Source: Bradyrhizobium nanningense
GTDB taxonomy: Bacteria > Pseudomonadota > Alphaproteobacteria > Rhizobiales > Xanthobacteraceae
Assembly (NCBI RefSeq): GCF_004114535.1
Contig: NZ_LBJC01000027.1
Span: 124,001-188,000 of the forward strand
Direction of reading: 5' to 3'
DNA: 64,000 nucleotides
This document shows positions 28,061 to 36,619 of this stretch, in pieces. Under the pieces are notes generated by a model that did no database searches, was not told the DNA's origin, and saw nothing but the letters and a program-made list of their open reading frames with translations. The number at the start of each line of letters is the position of its first letter. The stretch's first letter is position 1. The translations under genes and the position numbers were made by a program.

Positions 28061-28474
28061 ATGAGCAAACTCGTTATCCGAGCCGGCGATTTCACCTTCG
28101 ATGCCCGCTTCGAGGACCAGCTGGCACCCAAGACCGTCGCCGCCTTTCGCAAGTCACTGCCGTTCGAAAGCCACATCATCCATGTGCGCTGGAGTGGCGA
28201 GGGCGTGTGGATGCCGCTCGGCGATCTCGATTTCGGCGTCGGCTACGAGAACCACACCAGCTATCCCGCGCCCGGCCAGATCATTCTCTATCCCGGCGGC
28301 ATCAGCGAGACCGAGATCCTGCTGGCCTATGGCAGCGTGCATTTCGCGAGCAAGATGGGCCAGCTCGCCGGCAACCATTTCATCACGCTGACCTCTGGCC
28401 TGGAGAATCTCGCGCCGCTGGGCAAGAGTGTGCTGTGGAAGGGCGCCCTGCCGATCCGCTTCGAGGAAGTCTAA
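28061..28474 (+). CDS. DUF3830 family protein (cyclophilin-like fold)
   Basis: 137 residues from ATG 28061. DUF3830 features: LVIRAGDFTFDARFEDQLAPKTVAAF, HVRWSGEGVWMPLGD, ENHTSYPAPGQIILYPGG and FASKMGQLAGNHF. Family members adopt a cyclophilin-like beta-barrel but no activity is proven; they recur beside hydantoinase, allantoinase and other purine or amide-degrading genes. Its stop abuts the GTG of puuE, so the two are one transcription unit. Confidence 0.8.
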   Translation: MSKLVIRAGDFTFDARFEDQLAPKTVAAFRKSLPFESHIIHVRWSGEGVWMPLGDLDFGVGYENHTSYPAPGQIILYPGGISETEILLAYGSVHFASKMGQLAGNHFITLTSGLENLAPLGKSVLWKGALPIRFEEV

Positions 28475-29410
28475 GTGACCGATACAAGCTACCCGCGCGA
28501 TCTCCGCGGTTACGGCCGCAACCCGCCGCACCCGCGATGGCCCGGCGATGCCCGAGTCGCGGTGCAGTTCGTCGTCAATTTCGAGGAGGGCGGCGAGAAC
28601 AACATCCTGCACGGCGACCGCGCCTCGGAAGCGTTTCTGTCCGACGTGCTCGGCGCGCAGCCTTGGCCCGGCCAGCGCCACGCCAATATCGAATCCATGT
28701 TCGAATACGGCTCGCGCGCCGGCTTCTGGCGGCTGTGGCGGATCTTCACCGCGCGCAACTGGCCGACCACGGTGTTCGGCGTCGCCACCGCGCTGAAGCG
28801 CAATCCCGAGATCGTCGCGGCGATGAAGGAAGCGGGCTGGGATATCGCCAGCCACAGCCTGAAATGGATCGAGCACAAGGACATGACCGAGGCGCAGGAG
28901 CGCGCCGAGATCGCGGAGGCGATCCGCGTCCATACCGAAGCCACCGGCGCGCGTCCGCTCGGCTGGTACACCGGACGCTCCTCGATCAACACCAACCGTC
29001 TGCTGATGGAAGAGGGCGGCTTCCGCTATCTCTGCGACTCCTATGCCGACGATCTGCCGTACTGGGTCAAGGGTGCGAGCGGCAAGCAGCTCGTCATTCC
29101 CTATACGCTTGACGCCAACGACATGCGGTTCATCAACCCGCAGGGCTTTGCTGAAGGCGAGCAGTTCTTCACTTACCTCAAGGACGCCTTCGACGTGCTC
29201 TATGCCGAAGGCGAGACCGCGCCGAAGATGATGTCGGTCGGTCTGCACTGCCGCCTCTCCGGCCGGCCGGGCCGCGCTGCGGGCCTGATCCGCTTCCTCG
29301 ACTATATCGCCAAGCACGAGCGCGTCTGGGTGCCGACGCGATTGCAGATCGCGCAGCACTGGCACGCCAGGCACGCGCATCTTGCCGCCGACGCATTTGA
29401 GATCGGTTGA
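28475..29410 (+). CDS. puuE: Allantoinase PuuE (polysaccharide deacetylase family)
   Basis: 311 residues from GTG 28475, directly after the DUF3830 stop. Typical PuuE text: YPRDLRGYGRNPPHPRWPGDARVAVQ, VNFEEGGENNILHGD, IASHSLKWIEHKDM, PLGWYTGRSSINTNRLL, DSYADDLPYW. It has the NodB/deacetylase-like barrel with the acidic/His metal or proton-transfer residues of cofactor-independent allantoinases. Converts allantoin to allantoate. Cytoplasmic. Two nt separate it from the next gene. Confidence 0.93.
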   Translation: MTDTSYPRDLRGYGRNPPHPRWPGDARVAVQFVVNFEEGGENNILHGDRASEAFLSDVLGAQPWPGQRHANIESMFEYGSRAGFWRLWRIFTARNWPTTVFGVATALKRNPEIVAAMKEAGWDIASHSLKWIEHKDMTEAQERAEIAEAIRVHTEATGARPLGWYTGRSSINTNRLLMEEGGFRYLCDSYADDLPYWVKGASGKQLVIPYTLDANDMRFINPQGFAEGEQFFTYLKDAFDVLYAEGETAPKMMSVGLHCRLSGRPGRAAGLIRFLDYIAKHERVWVPTRLQIAQHWHARHAHLAADAFEIG

Positions 29411-29412
29411 CG

Positions 29413-30300
29413 ATGCCGCAGATCTCTCTGTCCGATCTCAATGCCGCTGCCAAGGCCGATTTCGTTGCCGCGCTCGCCAACGTCGTCGAATATTCGCCGT
29501 GGATCGCCGAGCAGCTCGCCGACAAGCGGCCGTTCGCCGGCATCAACCAGTTGCACGCGGCGCTGATGGCGGCGATCCAGAGCGCCGCCCCCGATGTGCA
29601 GCTGGCGCTGATCCGGGCGCATCCGGATCTCGCCGGTAAGACCCAGCGTGCCGCGGGGCTCACGGCGGAATCGACTGCCGAGCAGAACAGCGCCGGCCTC
29701 GACCGGCTGTCGGATGCCGAATATGCCGCGTTCGAGCGTGTCAACGACGCCTATCGCGACAAGTTCGGCTTCCCCTATATCGTCTGCGTGCGCCGGCACA
29801 CCCGGGATTCCGTGCTGCACGATTTCGAGATCCGGTTGCGCAATATCGCCAAGACCGAGACGCGCCGTGCGATCGAGGAGATCGGCCGTATCTCGGCGCT
29901 GCGGCTCGATCAGCTCGTCATTGCCGACGACAAGTTGAAGGTGCATGGCCGGTTGTCGACGCATGTGCTGGACAATCACATTGGTAAGCCCGCGGCCGGC
30001 ATTCCGGTGGAGCTCGTGGAGTTCTCCGCGCTTGGCGACAACCGCGTCATCGCGCGCGCGGTCACCAATGCGGACGGCCGCACTGATCAGCCGCTGATCG
30101 GCGGCCGCCCGCTGCCGATCGGCCGCTACGAGCTCAGATTCAGCGTTGCCGGATACTACGCCGAGCGCAACGTGCAGCTCGCCGACCCGCCGTTCCTCGA
30201 CGAAATCCCGCTGCGCTTTTCGATCAGCGAGCCGGAAGGGCACTATCACGTGCCGCTATTGGTCACGCCGTGGAGCTATTCGACCTATCGCGGCAGCTAG
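29413..30300 (+). CDS. Fused OHCU decarboxylase - 5-hydroxyisourate hydrolase
   Basis: 295 residues. Residues ~1-165 form the OHCU decarboxylase (UraD) domain: FVAALANVVEYSPWIAEQ, LIRAHPDLAGK, AGLDRLSDAEYAAFERVNDAYRDKFGFPYIVCVR. Residues ~175-295 form the transthyretin-like HIU hydrolase (UraH), with LSTHVLDNHIGKPAAGIPV at its start and the hallmark C-terminal YRGS. The one polypeptide carries both steps from 5-hydroxyisourate to S-allantoin, which PuuE next opens. Its TAG shares CTAG with the stop of the convergent xdh gene. Confidence 0.93.
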   Translation: MPQISLSDLNAAAKADFVAALANVVEYSPWIAEQLADKRPFAGINQLHAALMAAIQSAAPDVQLALIRAHPDLAGKTQRAAGLTAESTAEQNSAGLDRLSDAEYAAFERVNDAYRDKFGFPYIVCVRRHTRDSVLHDFEIRLRNIAKTETRRAIEEIGRISALRLDQLVIADDKLKVHGRLSTHVLDNHIGKPAAGIPVELVEFSALGDNRVIARAVTNADGRTDQPLIGGRPLPIGRYELRFSVAGYYAERNVQLADPPFLDEIPLRFSISEPEGHYHVPLLVTPWSYSTYRGS

Positions 30301-33023
30301 CCCCCAAACTTGTCGAGCAGGTCCGGAAACAGCCGGTCCGGCTTGAATGGCGGCGCCGTGAATCGGATGCCAGTGGCATCGGCAATGGCGTTGCCGAGCG
30401 CGGCGGCGACCGGATTGTACGGACTCTCGCTCATCGACTTCGCCCCCAGCGGGCCGATGGTGTCGGACGTCTCGGCGAAGAACACCTCGGTGCGCGGCAC
30501 GTCGGCGAAAGAGGGCAGGTGGTAGTCGCGGAATTTCGCGTTGATGACGCGGCCCTCGGCGTCGATCACCATCTCCTCGTAGAGCGCGGCGCCGAGCGCC
30601 TGCGCGACGCCGCCTTCGACCTGACCGCGGCATTGCGTGGGATTGGCGATGACGCCCGCATCCGCGGCATGCACGCTCCTGAGAATCCTGAGCTCGCCGG
30701 TGCCCTTGTTCACGGCGACGCGAAAACCCTGCACGTTGAAGCTGACCGACCGCGGCGTGCCGCTGGAATTGCCGCTGCTTGCGAACGGCTGTCCACGTTC
30801 ACGCGCGAGCTTCGCCAGCTCGGTAAAGGGCATGCGACGAACGCCGCTGACGACGGCGTTGTCCTCGAGCACACAGGTCCCGATGTCACACAGCCACGCG
30901 CTGGCGGCGGCTGCCTTCAGTTCGGCCGCGAGCTGCATGGAAGCGGCATGCGTCGCCTTGCCGGCGACGAAGGTGCCCGCACTGCCATAGGCGCCGGTGT
31001 CATGGCCGCCATGGGCAGTATCGGATTGGCGCAGGCGGATTCGGTCGACGGTGGTCGCCAGCGTGGTCGCCGCGATCTGCCGGTGTACGGTGCTGGTGCC
31101 GTTGCCGAACTCGGCCGTGCCGACGGTGAGGTCGAAACCGCCGTCCTCGTTGAGCGCGATCACAGCGTCGGCGATGTGCCCGGCCGGCGGCACGGTGTCG
31201 ATCATGGTCAGCGCGATACCGTCGCCGATCAGCCATTCCGGCGACAGGTCCGGCTGGGGACCATCGGCTTGCATGGTGCGCTCGACGAGGTCGAGACACT
31301 GGTCGAGCCCGTAAGAGCCGTAGACCACGTCGTGGTATTCGGACGGCGGCGGCGACAGCATCGAGTCACCGGGCTTGACGACGTTGCGCCGGCGCATCTC
31401 GTAGGGGCTGATGCCGAGTTGCCGCGCAAGCTCGTCGATTGCGGCTTCCACGGCGATCAGCGCCTGCGGCAGGCCGTAACCGCGAAACGCGCCCGCTGGC
31501 ACCGTGTTGGTGTAGACGGCGACGCCATCGACCCGCTTGTTCGGACAGTTGTAGACGCTGATGGACTCGGCCAGCGCATGGAGCATCACGGGGCCGGCGT
31601 GATTGCCGTAAGCGCCGGTGTTGGAGAGCACATCAAGCTGGAGCGCGGTGAGCTTGCCGTCGGCGTCGGCGCCCGCCTTGATGTGGATCCGCATCGGGTG
31701 CCGCGTCGAGGTCGCGATGAATTGCTCCTCGCGGGTGAACTCCAGCTTCACAGGTTGTCCGGTCTTCAGCGCAGCGAGGGCCAGAATGTCCTCGGCGAAC
31801 ATCTCCTGCTTGCTGCCGAAGCCGCCGCCGACGCGCTCGCAGAACACGCGAACCTGGTCCAAGGGAAGCTGGAAGATGTCCGACAGCGCGCGCCGGGTCA
31901 GGAACGGCACCTGCGTCGAGGTGCGGACATTGAGCACGCCCGCTTCATCGAGCCAGGCGAGGCCGCCATGCGTCTCCAGGGCTGCATGCTGCACGCGATG
32001 GCTGTGGAAGGTGGCTTCGTAGGTGACGGCGGACGTGGCGAGCGCTGCTGCGACATCGCCGTACTCGCCATGCGTCTCCGCAGCAAGGTTGCGCTGGGAA
32101 TCGGCGATGCGGTTCGCGGTGGTTCGATCAGGATGAATGATGGGTGCGCCCGGTGCCATCGCTTGCTCGGGATCGATCAGCGCCGGCAGAATCTCGTACT
32201 TGACCTTGAGCCGCCGGCAGGCCTCCTCAGCGGCGGCTTCGCTCTCGGCGACGATGGCGGCAACCCGCTGCCCGATGAAGCGGACGACGTCGTCGAGAAC
32301 ACGGGTGTCCTCGGGATCCATCCAGTCCTTCTCGTGCCGCGCGGTCGAGATCAGGATCGACGGTGCATCCTCGTGCGTCAGCACCGCGTGCACGCCGGGA
32401 ACGCTCAGCGCTTCGGACTTGTCGATCGCGACGATCCTGGCATGGGCATGAGGCGATCGCGCCAGCTTTATATGGAGTAGGCCGTCGATCGCGGTGTCGA
32501 ACGTGTAGCGCGCCGTGCCGCGGACGATATCGGGGCCTGCCGGCGCCGGCAGGCTGCGGCCGAAGGCTGCTCCGGCCTCGACGTTCGCCTCGACATTGGA
32601 CTTGCCGAGCAGGGCATCCTCGATCGTGCGATAGCCGGTGCAGCGGCAGATGTTGCCCTTCAGCGCCGCGCCGAGATCGGCGCGTTGAGCCTGGTTCAGC
32701 GAGGCACAGGTCAGGATCATGCCAGCGGTGCAGAAGCCGCACTGAAAACCCTGCGCGTCGAGGAAGGCTTGGTGCATCGGATGCGTGCCGTGGTCTCCGC
32801 CAAGACCTTCGATCGTGGTCACAGGGCGTCCCTCGGCCCGGAACGCCGGGATCAGGCAGCTATGCACCGGCTCGCCGTCGAGCAGCACGGTGCAGGCGCC
32901 GCAGTCGCCGGCATCGCAGCCCTTTTTCACGCCGAAATGGCCGAGCTCGCGCAGGAACGTGCGCAGGCATTGGCCGGCGCGCGGCTCCTGCGCAAATGTC
33001 TTGCCGTTGATCTCGAAACTCAC
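30297..33023 (-). CDS. Molybdenum hydroxylase, fused [2Fe-2S] and molybdopterin subunits (xanthine dehydrogenase type)
   Basis: 908 residues. N-terminal plant-type 2Fe-2S cluster Cys36, 41, 44, 56 (KKGCDAGDCGACTVLLDGE); second cluster in CGFCTAGM and CRCTGYRTIE (~95-135). From ~155 on is the Mo-pterin subunit: GVGGGFGSKQEMFAED, GAFRGYGLPQALIAVE, and a GQVEGGVAQALG segment holding the catalytic Glu. Hydroxylates purines such as hypoxanthine/xanthine to urate, passing electrons through the iron-sulfur clusters to the FAD subunit downstream in the pathway. Its ATG overlaps the FAD gene's stop by 4 nt. Context (guaD, puuE, uraDH) favours a purine substrate; other aldehyde/heterocycle hydroxylases share this layout. 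Confidence 0.88.
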   Translation of the reverse strand: MSFEINGKTFAQEPRAGQCLRTFLRELGHFGVKKGCDAGDCGACTVLLDGEPVHSCLIPAFRAEGRPVTTIEGLGGDHGTHPMHQAFLDAQGFQCGFCTAGMILTCASLNQAQRADLGAALKGNICRCTGYRTIEDALLGKSNVEANVEAGAAFGRSLPAPAGPDIVRGTARYTFDTAIDGLLHIKLARSPHAHARIVAIDKSEALSVPGVHAVLTHEDAPSILISTARHEKDWMDPEDTRVLDDVVRFIGQRVAAIVAESEAAAEEACRRLKVKYEILPALIDPEQAMAPGAPIIHPDRTTANRIADSQRNLAAETHGEYGDVAAALATSAVTYEATFHSHRVQHAALETHGGLAWLDEAGVLNVRTSTQVPFLTRRALSDIFQLPLDQVRVFCERVGGGFGSKQEMFAEDILALAALKTGQPVKLEFTREEQFIATSTRHPMRIHIKAGADADGKLTALQLDVLSNTGAYGNHAGPVMLHALAESISVYNCPNKRVDGVAVYTNTVPAGAFRGYGLPQALIAVEAAIDELARQLGISPYEMRRRNVVKPGDSMLSPPPSEYHDVVYGSYGLDQCLDLVERTMQADGPQPDLSPEWLIGDGIALTMIDTVPPAGHIADAVIALNEDGGFDLTVGTAEFGNGTSTVHRQIAATTLATTVDRIRLRQSDTAHGGHDTGAYGSAGTFVAGKATHAASMQLAAELKAAAASAWLCDIGTCVLEDNAVVSGVRRMPFTELAKLARERGQPFASSGNSSGTPRSVSFNVQGFRVAVNKGTGELRILRSVHAADAGVIANPTQCRGQVEGGVAQALGAALYEEMVIDAEGRVINAKFRDYHLPSFADVPRTEVFFAETSDTIGPLGAKSMSESPYNPVAAALGNAIADATGIRFTAPPFKPDRLFPDLLDKFGG

Positions 33024-33844
33024 GGCGTTGCTCCCAAGAGCTCGCGGCGAATCTCCTCGGCGAGCCGCAGTGTCATGTACTTGCGCCAGAGCGGCTGGCC
33101 GTGGAGGTCGGTATGGTACAGATCGTCCGTGATCTGCTGTGCGATTGCCTCGCGCAGGGCGTTCGCATCCGGGGCGCCGCGAAAGGACAGCTGGATCGGC
33201 CGCACCGTCGATGCGGTCACCGTGAGCGTCAGCATGCCATCGCTATCGAGGCTGCCGATCAGCAGCGCCGCCGAGCGGCCGACCGGTGCCAGCGAGATCT
33301 GGCGAAATGCCGTGCGGCGTTTCAATGCGACAATCGGAATATCGATCTGGCGAAGCAGGTCACCCGGCGTCAGGCGATTGCGCTGGTTGCCGGTGACGAA
33401 GTCGATGACCGGAATCTTCTGCTCGCCGCCACCGGCCTTCCAGATGGTGCAGATGCCGTCGAGCGCGGAGGTGAGCGAGATCATCGGCCCTGCCGGCAGC
33501 GACATGCAGAGATTGCCGCCGACCGTCGCGGTCTTCCAGATCTTGAACGAGGCGAGAAAAGCCCGGCAGCACTGTCCGATCTGCGGCGCTGCGAGCCAGT
33601 CAGGCGGGCAGGCTAAACCATCGAGCTGGGCGATGGTGCAAGTCGCGGCGATGCTGAGATGGCCCTCGGTGACCGTCAGCGCCGGCCATTTCAGATCGGT
33701 GAGATCGATCAGCCGTGTCAGGTGGGTTTGCGGTTCCGAGAACAGCCAGGTGCCGCCTGCGAGCCAAGCATCCCCTGCCGTCCAAACCGGCAGCTGTGTG
33801 CGCGTTTGCGGATGGGCGACCGCTGTGATGGTATTCAAGTCCAT
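33020..33844 (-). CDS. FAD-binding subunit of molybdenum hydroxylase
   Basis: 274 residues from ATG 33844 (MDLNTITAVAHP). FAD-binding PCMH pattern: DAWLAGGTWLFSE, and IWKTATVGGNLCMSLPAGPM with the TVGGN motif; CO-dehydrogenase flavoprotein C-terminal domain follows. Forms the complete enzyme with the fused subunit encoded 4 nt overlapping downstream. The frame is open to 33943 but the extra N-terminus has no family match. Divergent from guaD over 165 nt, which should contain both promoters. Confidence 0.85.
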   Translation of the reverse strand: MDLNTITAVAHPQTRTQLPVWTAGDAWLAGGTWLFSEPQTHLTRLIDLTDLKWPALTVTEGHLSIAATCTIAQLDGLACPPDWLAAPQIGQCCRAFLASFKIWKTATVGGNLCMSLPAGPMISLTSALDGICTIWKAGGGEQKIPVIDFVTGNQRNRLTPGDLLRQIDIPIVALKRRTAFRQISLAPVGRSAALLIGSLDSDGMLTLTVTASTVRPIQLSFRGAPDANALREAIAQQITDDLYHTDLHGQPLWRKYMTLRLAEEIRRELLGATP

Positions 33845-34009
33845 GGCTGCGCCCACGCTTGCGTCGGGTGAATCGTCCAACAGAAAGTCTTGCAAGACCG
33901 GAGCCAAGTCGCAAGAAGAAGTCGAAATGACGAGTCGCGGCAAGACCGCGATCGGACCCGCCTCCGCCTTGCGGTCCCGTCGTCAGCGAATGTGAGGAGA
34001 AGCGGGATC

Positions 34010-35359
34010 ATGAGCGATGCAAGGCCGATCTGGATCAGGGATCCCCTGGCCATCCTCGCCGACGGTGCCGAGCGTGGGATTGTGGTGACGAACGGCCGGA
34101 TCGTCGAGTTGGTGCCGGCCGGCGGCACGCCTGCGACCGCTGATGTCGCGGTGCTCGATGCGAGCGAACACGTCGTGCTGCCGGGCCTGATCAATACCCA
34201 TCATCACTTCTACCAGACGCTGACGCGGGCGGTGCCGGCGGCGATGGACCGCGAGCTGTTCCCCTGGCTCCAGGCGCTTTATCCGGTGTGGGCGCAGCTG
34301 ACGCCTGACGCGCTCGAGCTCGGTGTCAGCGTGGCGATGTCCGAGCTTCTGCTGTCGGGCTGCACCACTACGACGGATCACCATTACGTCTTCCCGGCAG
34401 GGCTCGAGGACGCCGTGGATATCGAGGTCGGCGTTGCAAAGCGGCTCGGCATGCGCGTGCTGCTGACGCGTGGTTCGATGAACCTGTCGCAGCGCGACGG
34501 CGGCCTGCCACCCGACAGCGTGGTGCAGGACGAGGATACGATTCTCGTCGACAGCGCGCGCCTGGTTGCAAAGCATCATCAGCGCGGTCCGGACGCCACG
34601 GTGCAGATTGCGCTGGCGCCGTGCTCGCCGTTCTCGGTGACGTCCTCCCTGATGCGCGCCACCGCCGATCTCGCCGGCAAGCTCGATGTGCGTCTGCATA
34701 CCCACCTCGCCGAGACCGAGGACGAGAACAAGTTCTGCGAGCAGATATATGGCTGCCGTCCGCTCGACTATCTCGAACAATGCGGCTGGCTCAATGCGCG
34801 AACCTGGCTCGCCCATGGAATCTTCTTCAACGCGGACGAGATGAAACGGCTTGGCAAGGCGAGGACGACCATCAGCCATTGCGCGTGCAGCAACCAATTG
34901 CTTGCCTCCGGCTGCTGTCCGGTCTGCGAGATGGAGGAGGCCGGCGTCGGTATCGGCATCGGCGTCGACGGCTCGGCCTCCAACGACGGCTCGAACCTGA
35001 TGCAGGAGGTTCGCGCCGCCTTCCTGCTGCAACGAGCGCGCTATGGCGTGACCAAGGTCAGCCACAAGGATGCGCTGCGGTGGGCCACCAAGGGCTCAGC
35101 GGCCTGCGTCGGCCGGCCGGAACTCGGCGAGATCGCCGTCGGCAAGGCCGCCGATCTCGCGCTGTTCAAGCTCGATGAGCTGCGCTTCTCCGGCCATGGC
35201 GATCCCCTGGCCGCGCTGGTGCTGTGCGGAGCGCATCGGGCCGACCGGGTGATGGTGGCAGGACAATGGGCCGTGATCGACGGTGCGATCCCGGGCCTCG
35301 ATGTCGCCGATCTCATCCGCCGCCACGGTTCCGCGGCGCGGGCCATGCAGGCGGGATAG
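34010..35359 (+). CDS. 8-oxoguanine deaminase / amidohydrolase
   Basis: 449 residues from ATG 34010 (AGGAGAAGCGGG upstream). Amidohydrolase barrel: metal His pair in PGLINTHHHFYQTLTR, then LHTHLAETEDEN, LAHGIFF, SHCACSNQ and Asp in GVDGSASNDGSNLM. The SNQLLASGCCPVCEM segment is of the 8-oxoguanine deaminase kind, with cysteines seen in this subfamily. Converts 8-oxoguanine to urate and ammonia, feeding the ring-opening enzymes next door. Cytoplasmic, zinc-dependent. Confidence 0.9.
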   Translation: MSDARPIWIRDPLAILADGAERGIVVTNGRIVELVPAGGTPATADVAVLDASEHVVLPGLINTHHHFYQTLTRAVPAAMDRELFPWLQALYPVWAQLTPDALELGVSVAMSELLLSGCTTTTDHHYVFPAGLEDAVDIEVGVAKRLGMRVLLTRGSMNLSQRDGGLPPDSVVQDEDTILVDSARLVAKHHQRGPDATVQIALAPCSPFSVTSSLMRATADLAGKLDVRLHTHLAETEDENKFCEQIYGCRPLDYLEQCGWLNARTWLAHGIFFNADEMKRLGKARTTISHCACSNQLLASGCCPVCEMEEAGVGIGIGVDGSASNDGSNLMQEVRAAFLLQRARYGVTKVSHKDALRWATKGSAACVGRPELGEIAVGKAADLALFKLDELRFSGHGDPLAALVLCGAHRADRVMVAGQWAVIDGAIPGLDVADLIRRHGSAARAMQAG

Positions 35360-35465
35360 GGGCTGAATTGAAAGAGGGGGCGACCACAAGTGCCGGGTGC
35401 TTCTGGCCACCCCCTCCGAACCTCCTCCGGGAGGAGCAGGTGATCTGGTCAAAGCAAGAAGCGTG

Positions 35466-36545
35466 CTACTTGCCCGGCAGCTTGTCGTCGATGCCCTTGA
35501 CGTAGAAATTCATGCCGAGGATCTGGCCGTCGTCGAGATGTTCGCCGCCCTTGCACTCCACCGGCTTGCCGTCCTGCCCAACGATCGGGCACTTGAACGG
35601 ATGCAGCTTGCCTGCCGTGATCGCGGCCTGGGCATCCTCCGCCAGTTTCTTCACCTCGTCGGGCATGTTGGTATAGGGCGCCATCGCGAACATGTGGCTG
35701 TCGAGGCCGCCCCAGCTGTCCTCGGACTTCCACGTGCCGGCGAGCTCGGCCTTGACGCGCTCGATGTAATAGGAGCCCCAGGTGTCGAGGATCGAGGTGA
35801 GCTGGGTCTTCGGCCCGAACTTGATCATCTCGGAATCCTGGCCGAAGGCCAGCTTTCCGCGTTCGCTGGCGATCTGCATCGCGGCAGGCGAATCCGTGTG
35901 CTGCATGATCACGTCGGCGCCCTGATCGATCAACGCCTTGGCGGCGTCGGCCTCCTTGCCGGGGTCGAACCAGGTGTTGGCCCAGATGATCTTGACCTTG
36001 ATGTTCGGGTTGATGGTCTGCGCCGCCAGCATCGTCGCGTTGATGCCGGAGACGACCTCGGGAATCGGGAACGAGCCGATATAGCCGAGCACGCCCGACT
36101 TCGACATCTTGGCGGCGATCAGGCCTTGAATGTAGCGGCCCTGATACCACCTGGCCGAATAGGTCGACATGTTCGGGTTGCGTTTGTATCCGGTGGCGTG
36201 CTCGAAATGCACGTTCGGATATTTCTTGGCGACCTTCAGCGTCGGGTCCATGTAGCCGAACGACGTCGTGAAGATCAGCTTGTTGCCGGCGCGGACGAGC
36301 TGCTCGATCGAGCGTTCGGCGTCGGGACCTTCAGGCACGTTCTCGAGATAGGTGGTCTCGATCTTGTCGCCCAATTCCTTCACCAGAGCCTGGCGCGCGA
36401 GATCGTGCTGATAGGTCCACCCCAGGTCTCCGATCGGGCCCAGATAGATGAAGCCGACCTTGAGCTTGTCGGCGGCCGAGGCGGCACCGATGCTCCCGGC
36501 GAGCAAGAGTGTGGCGGCCAGCGCAAGAAGTGATTTCCTCATCAT
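35466..36545 (-). CDS. BMP-family ABC transporter substrate-binding lipoprotein-like protein (purine/nucleoside uptake)
   Basis: 359 residues from ATG 36545: signal peptide MMRKSLLALAATLLLAGSIGAASA, then KLKVGFIYLGPIGDLGWTYQHDLA, the BMP/Med opening with the G-DLGW motif. Later LVRAGNKLIFTTSFGYMDP and GVLGYIGSFPIPEVVSGINA are also typical. No lipobox Cys at the cleavage point, so a soluble periplasmic protein. Binds nucleosides or oxopurines for the permeases encoded upstream. Last gene of the importer operon, 74 nt after the second permease. Confidence 0.88.
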   Translation of the reverse strand: MMRKSLLALAATLLLAGSIGAASAADKLKVGFIYLGPIGDLGWTYQHDLARQALVKELGDKIETTYLENVPEGPDAERSIEQLVRAGNKLIFTTSFGYMDPTLKVAKKYPNVHFEHATGYKRNPNMSTYSARWYQGRYIQGLIAAKMSKSGVLGYIGSFPIPEVVSGINATMLAAQTINPNIKVKIIWANTWFDPGKEADAAKALIDQGADVIMQHTDSPAAMQIASERGKLAFGQDSEMIKFGPKTQLTSILDTWGSYYIERVKAELAGTWKSEDSWGGLDSHMFAMAPYTNMPDEVKKLAEDAQAAITAGKLHPFKCPIVGQDGKPVECKGGEHLDDGQILGMNFYVKGIDDKLPGK

Positions 36546-36619
36546 CGATCTCCAAACATCAGGGGAAAGCCACGATCCGCAACGCGCGCGCCCCATCGCG
36601 CCCGTCGCGAAAATAAAAT

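Noticed and set aside
30270..32480. 736-codon plus-strand frame opposite the molybdenum hydroxylase
   Set aside because: Antisense of a clear xanthine-dehydrogenase-type gene; no domains and biased composition.
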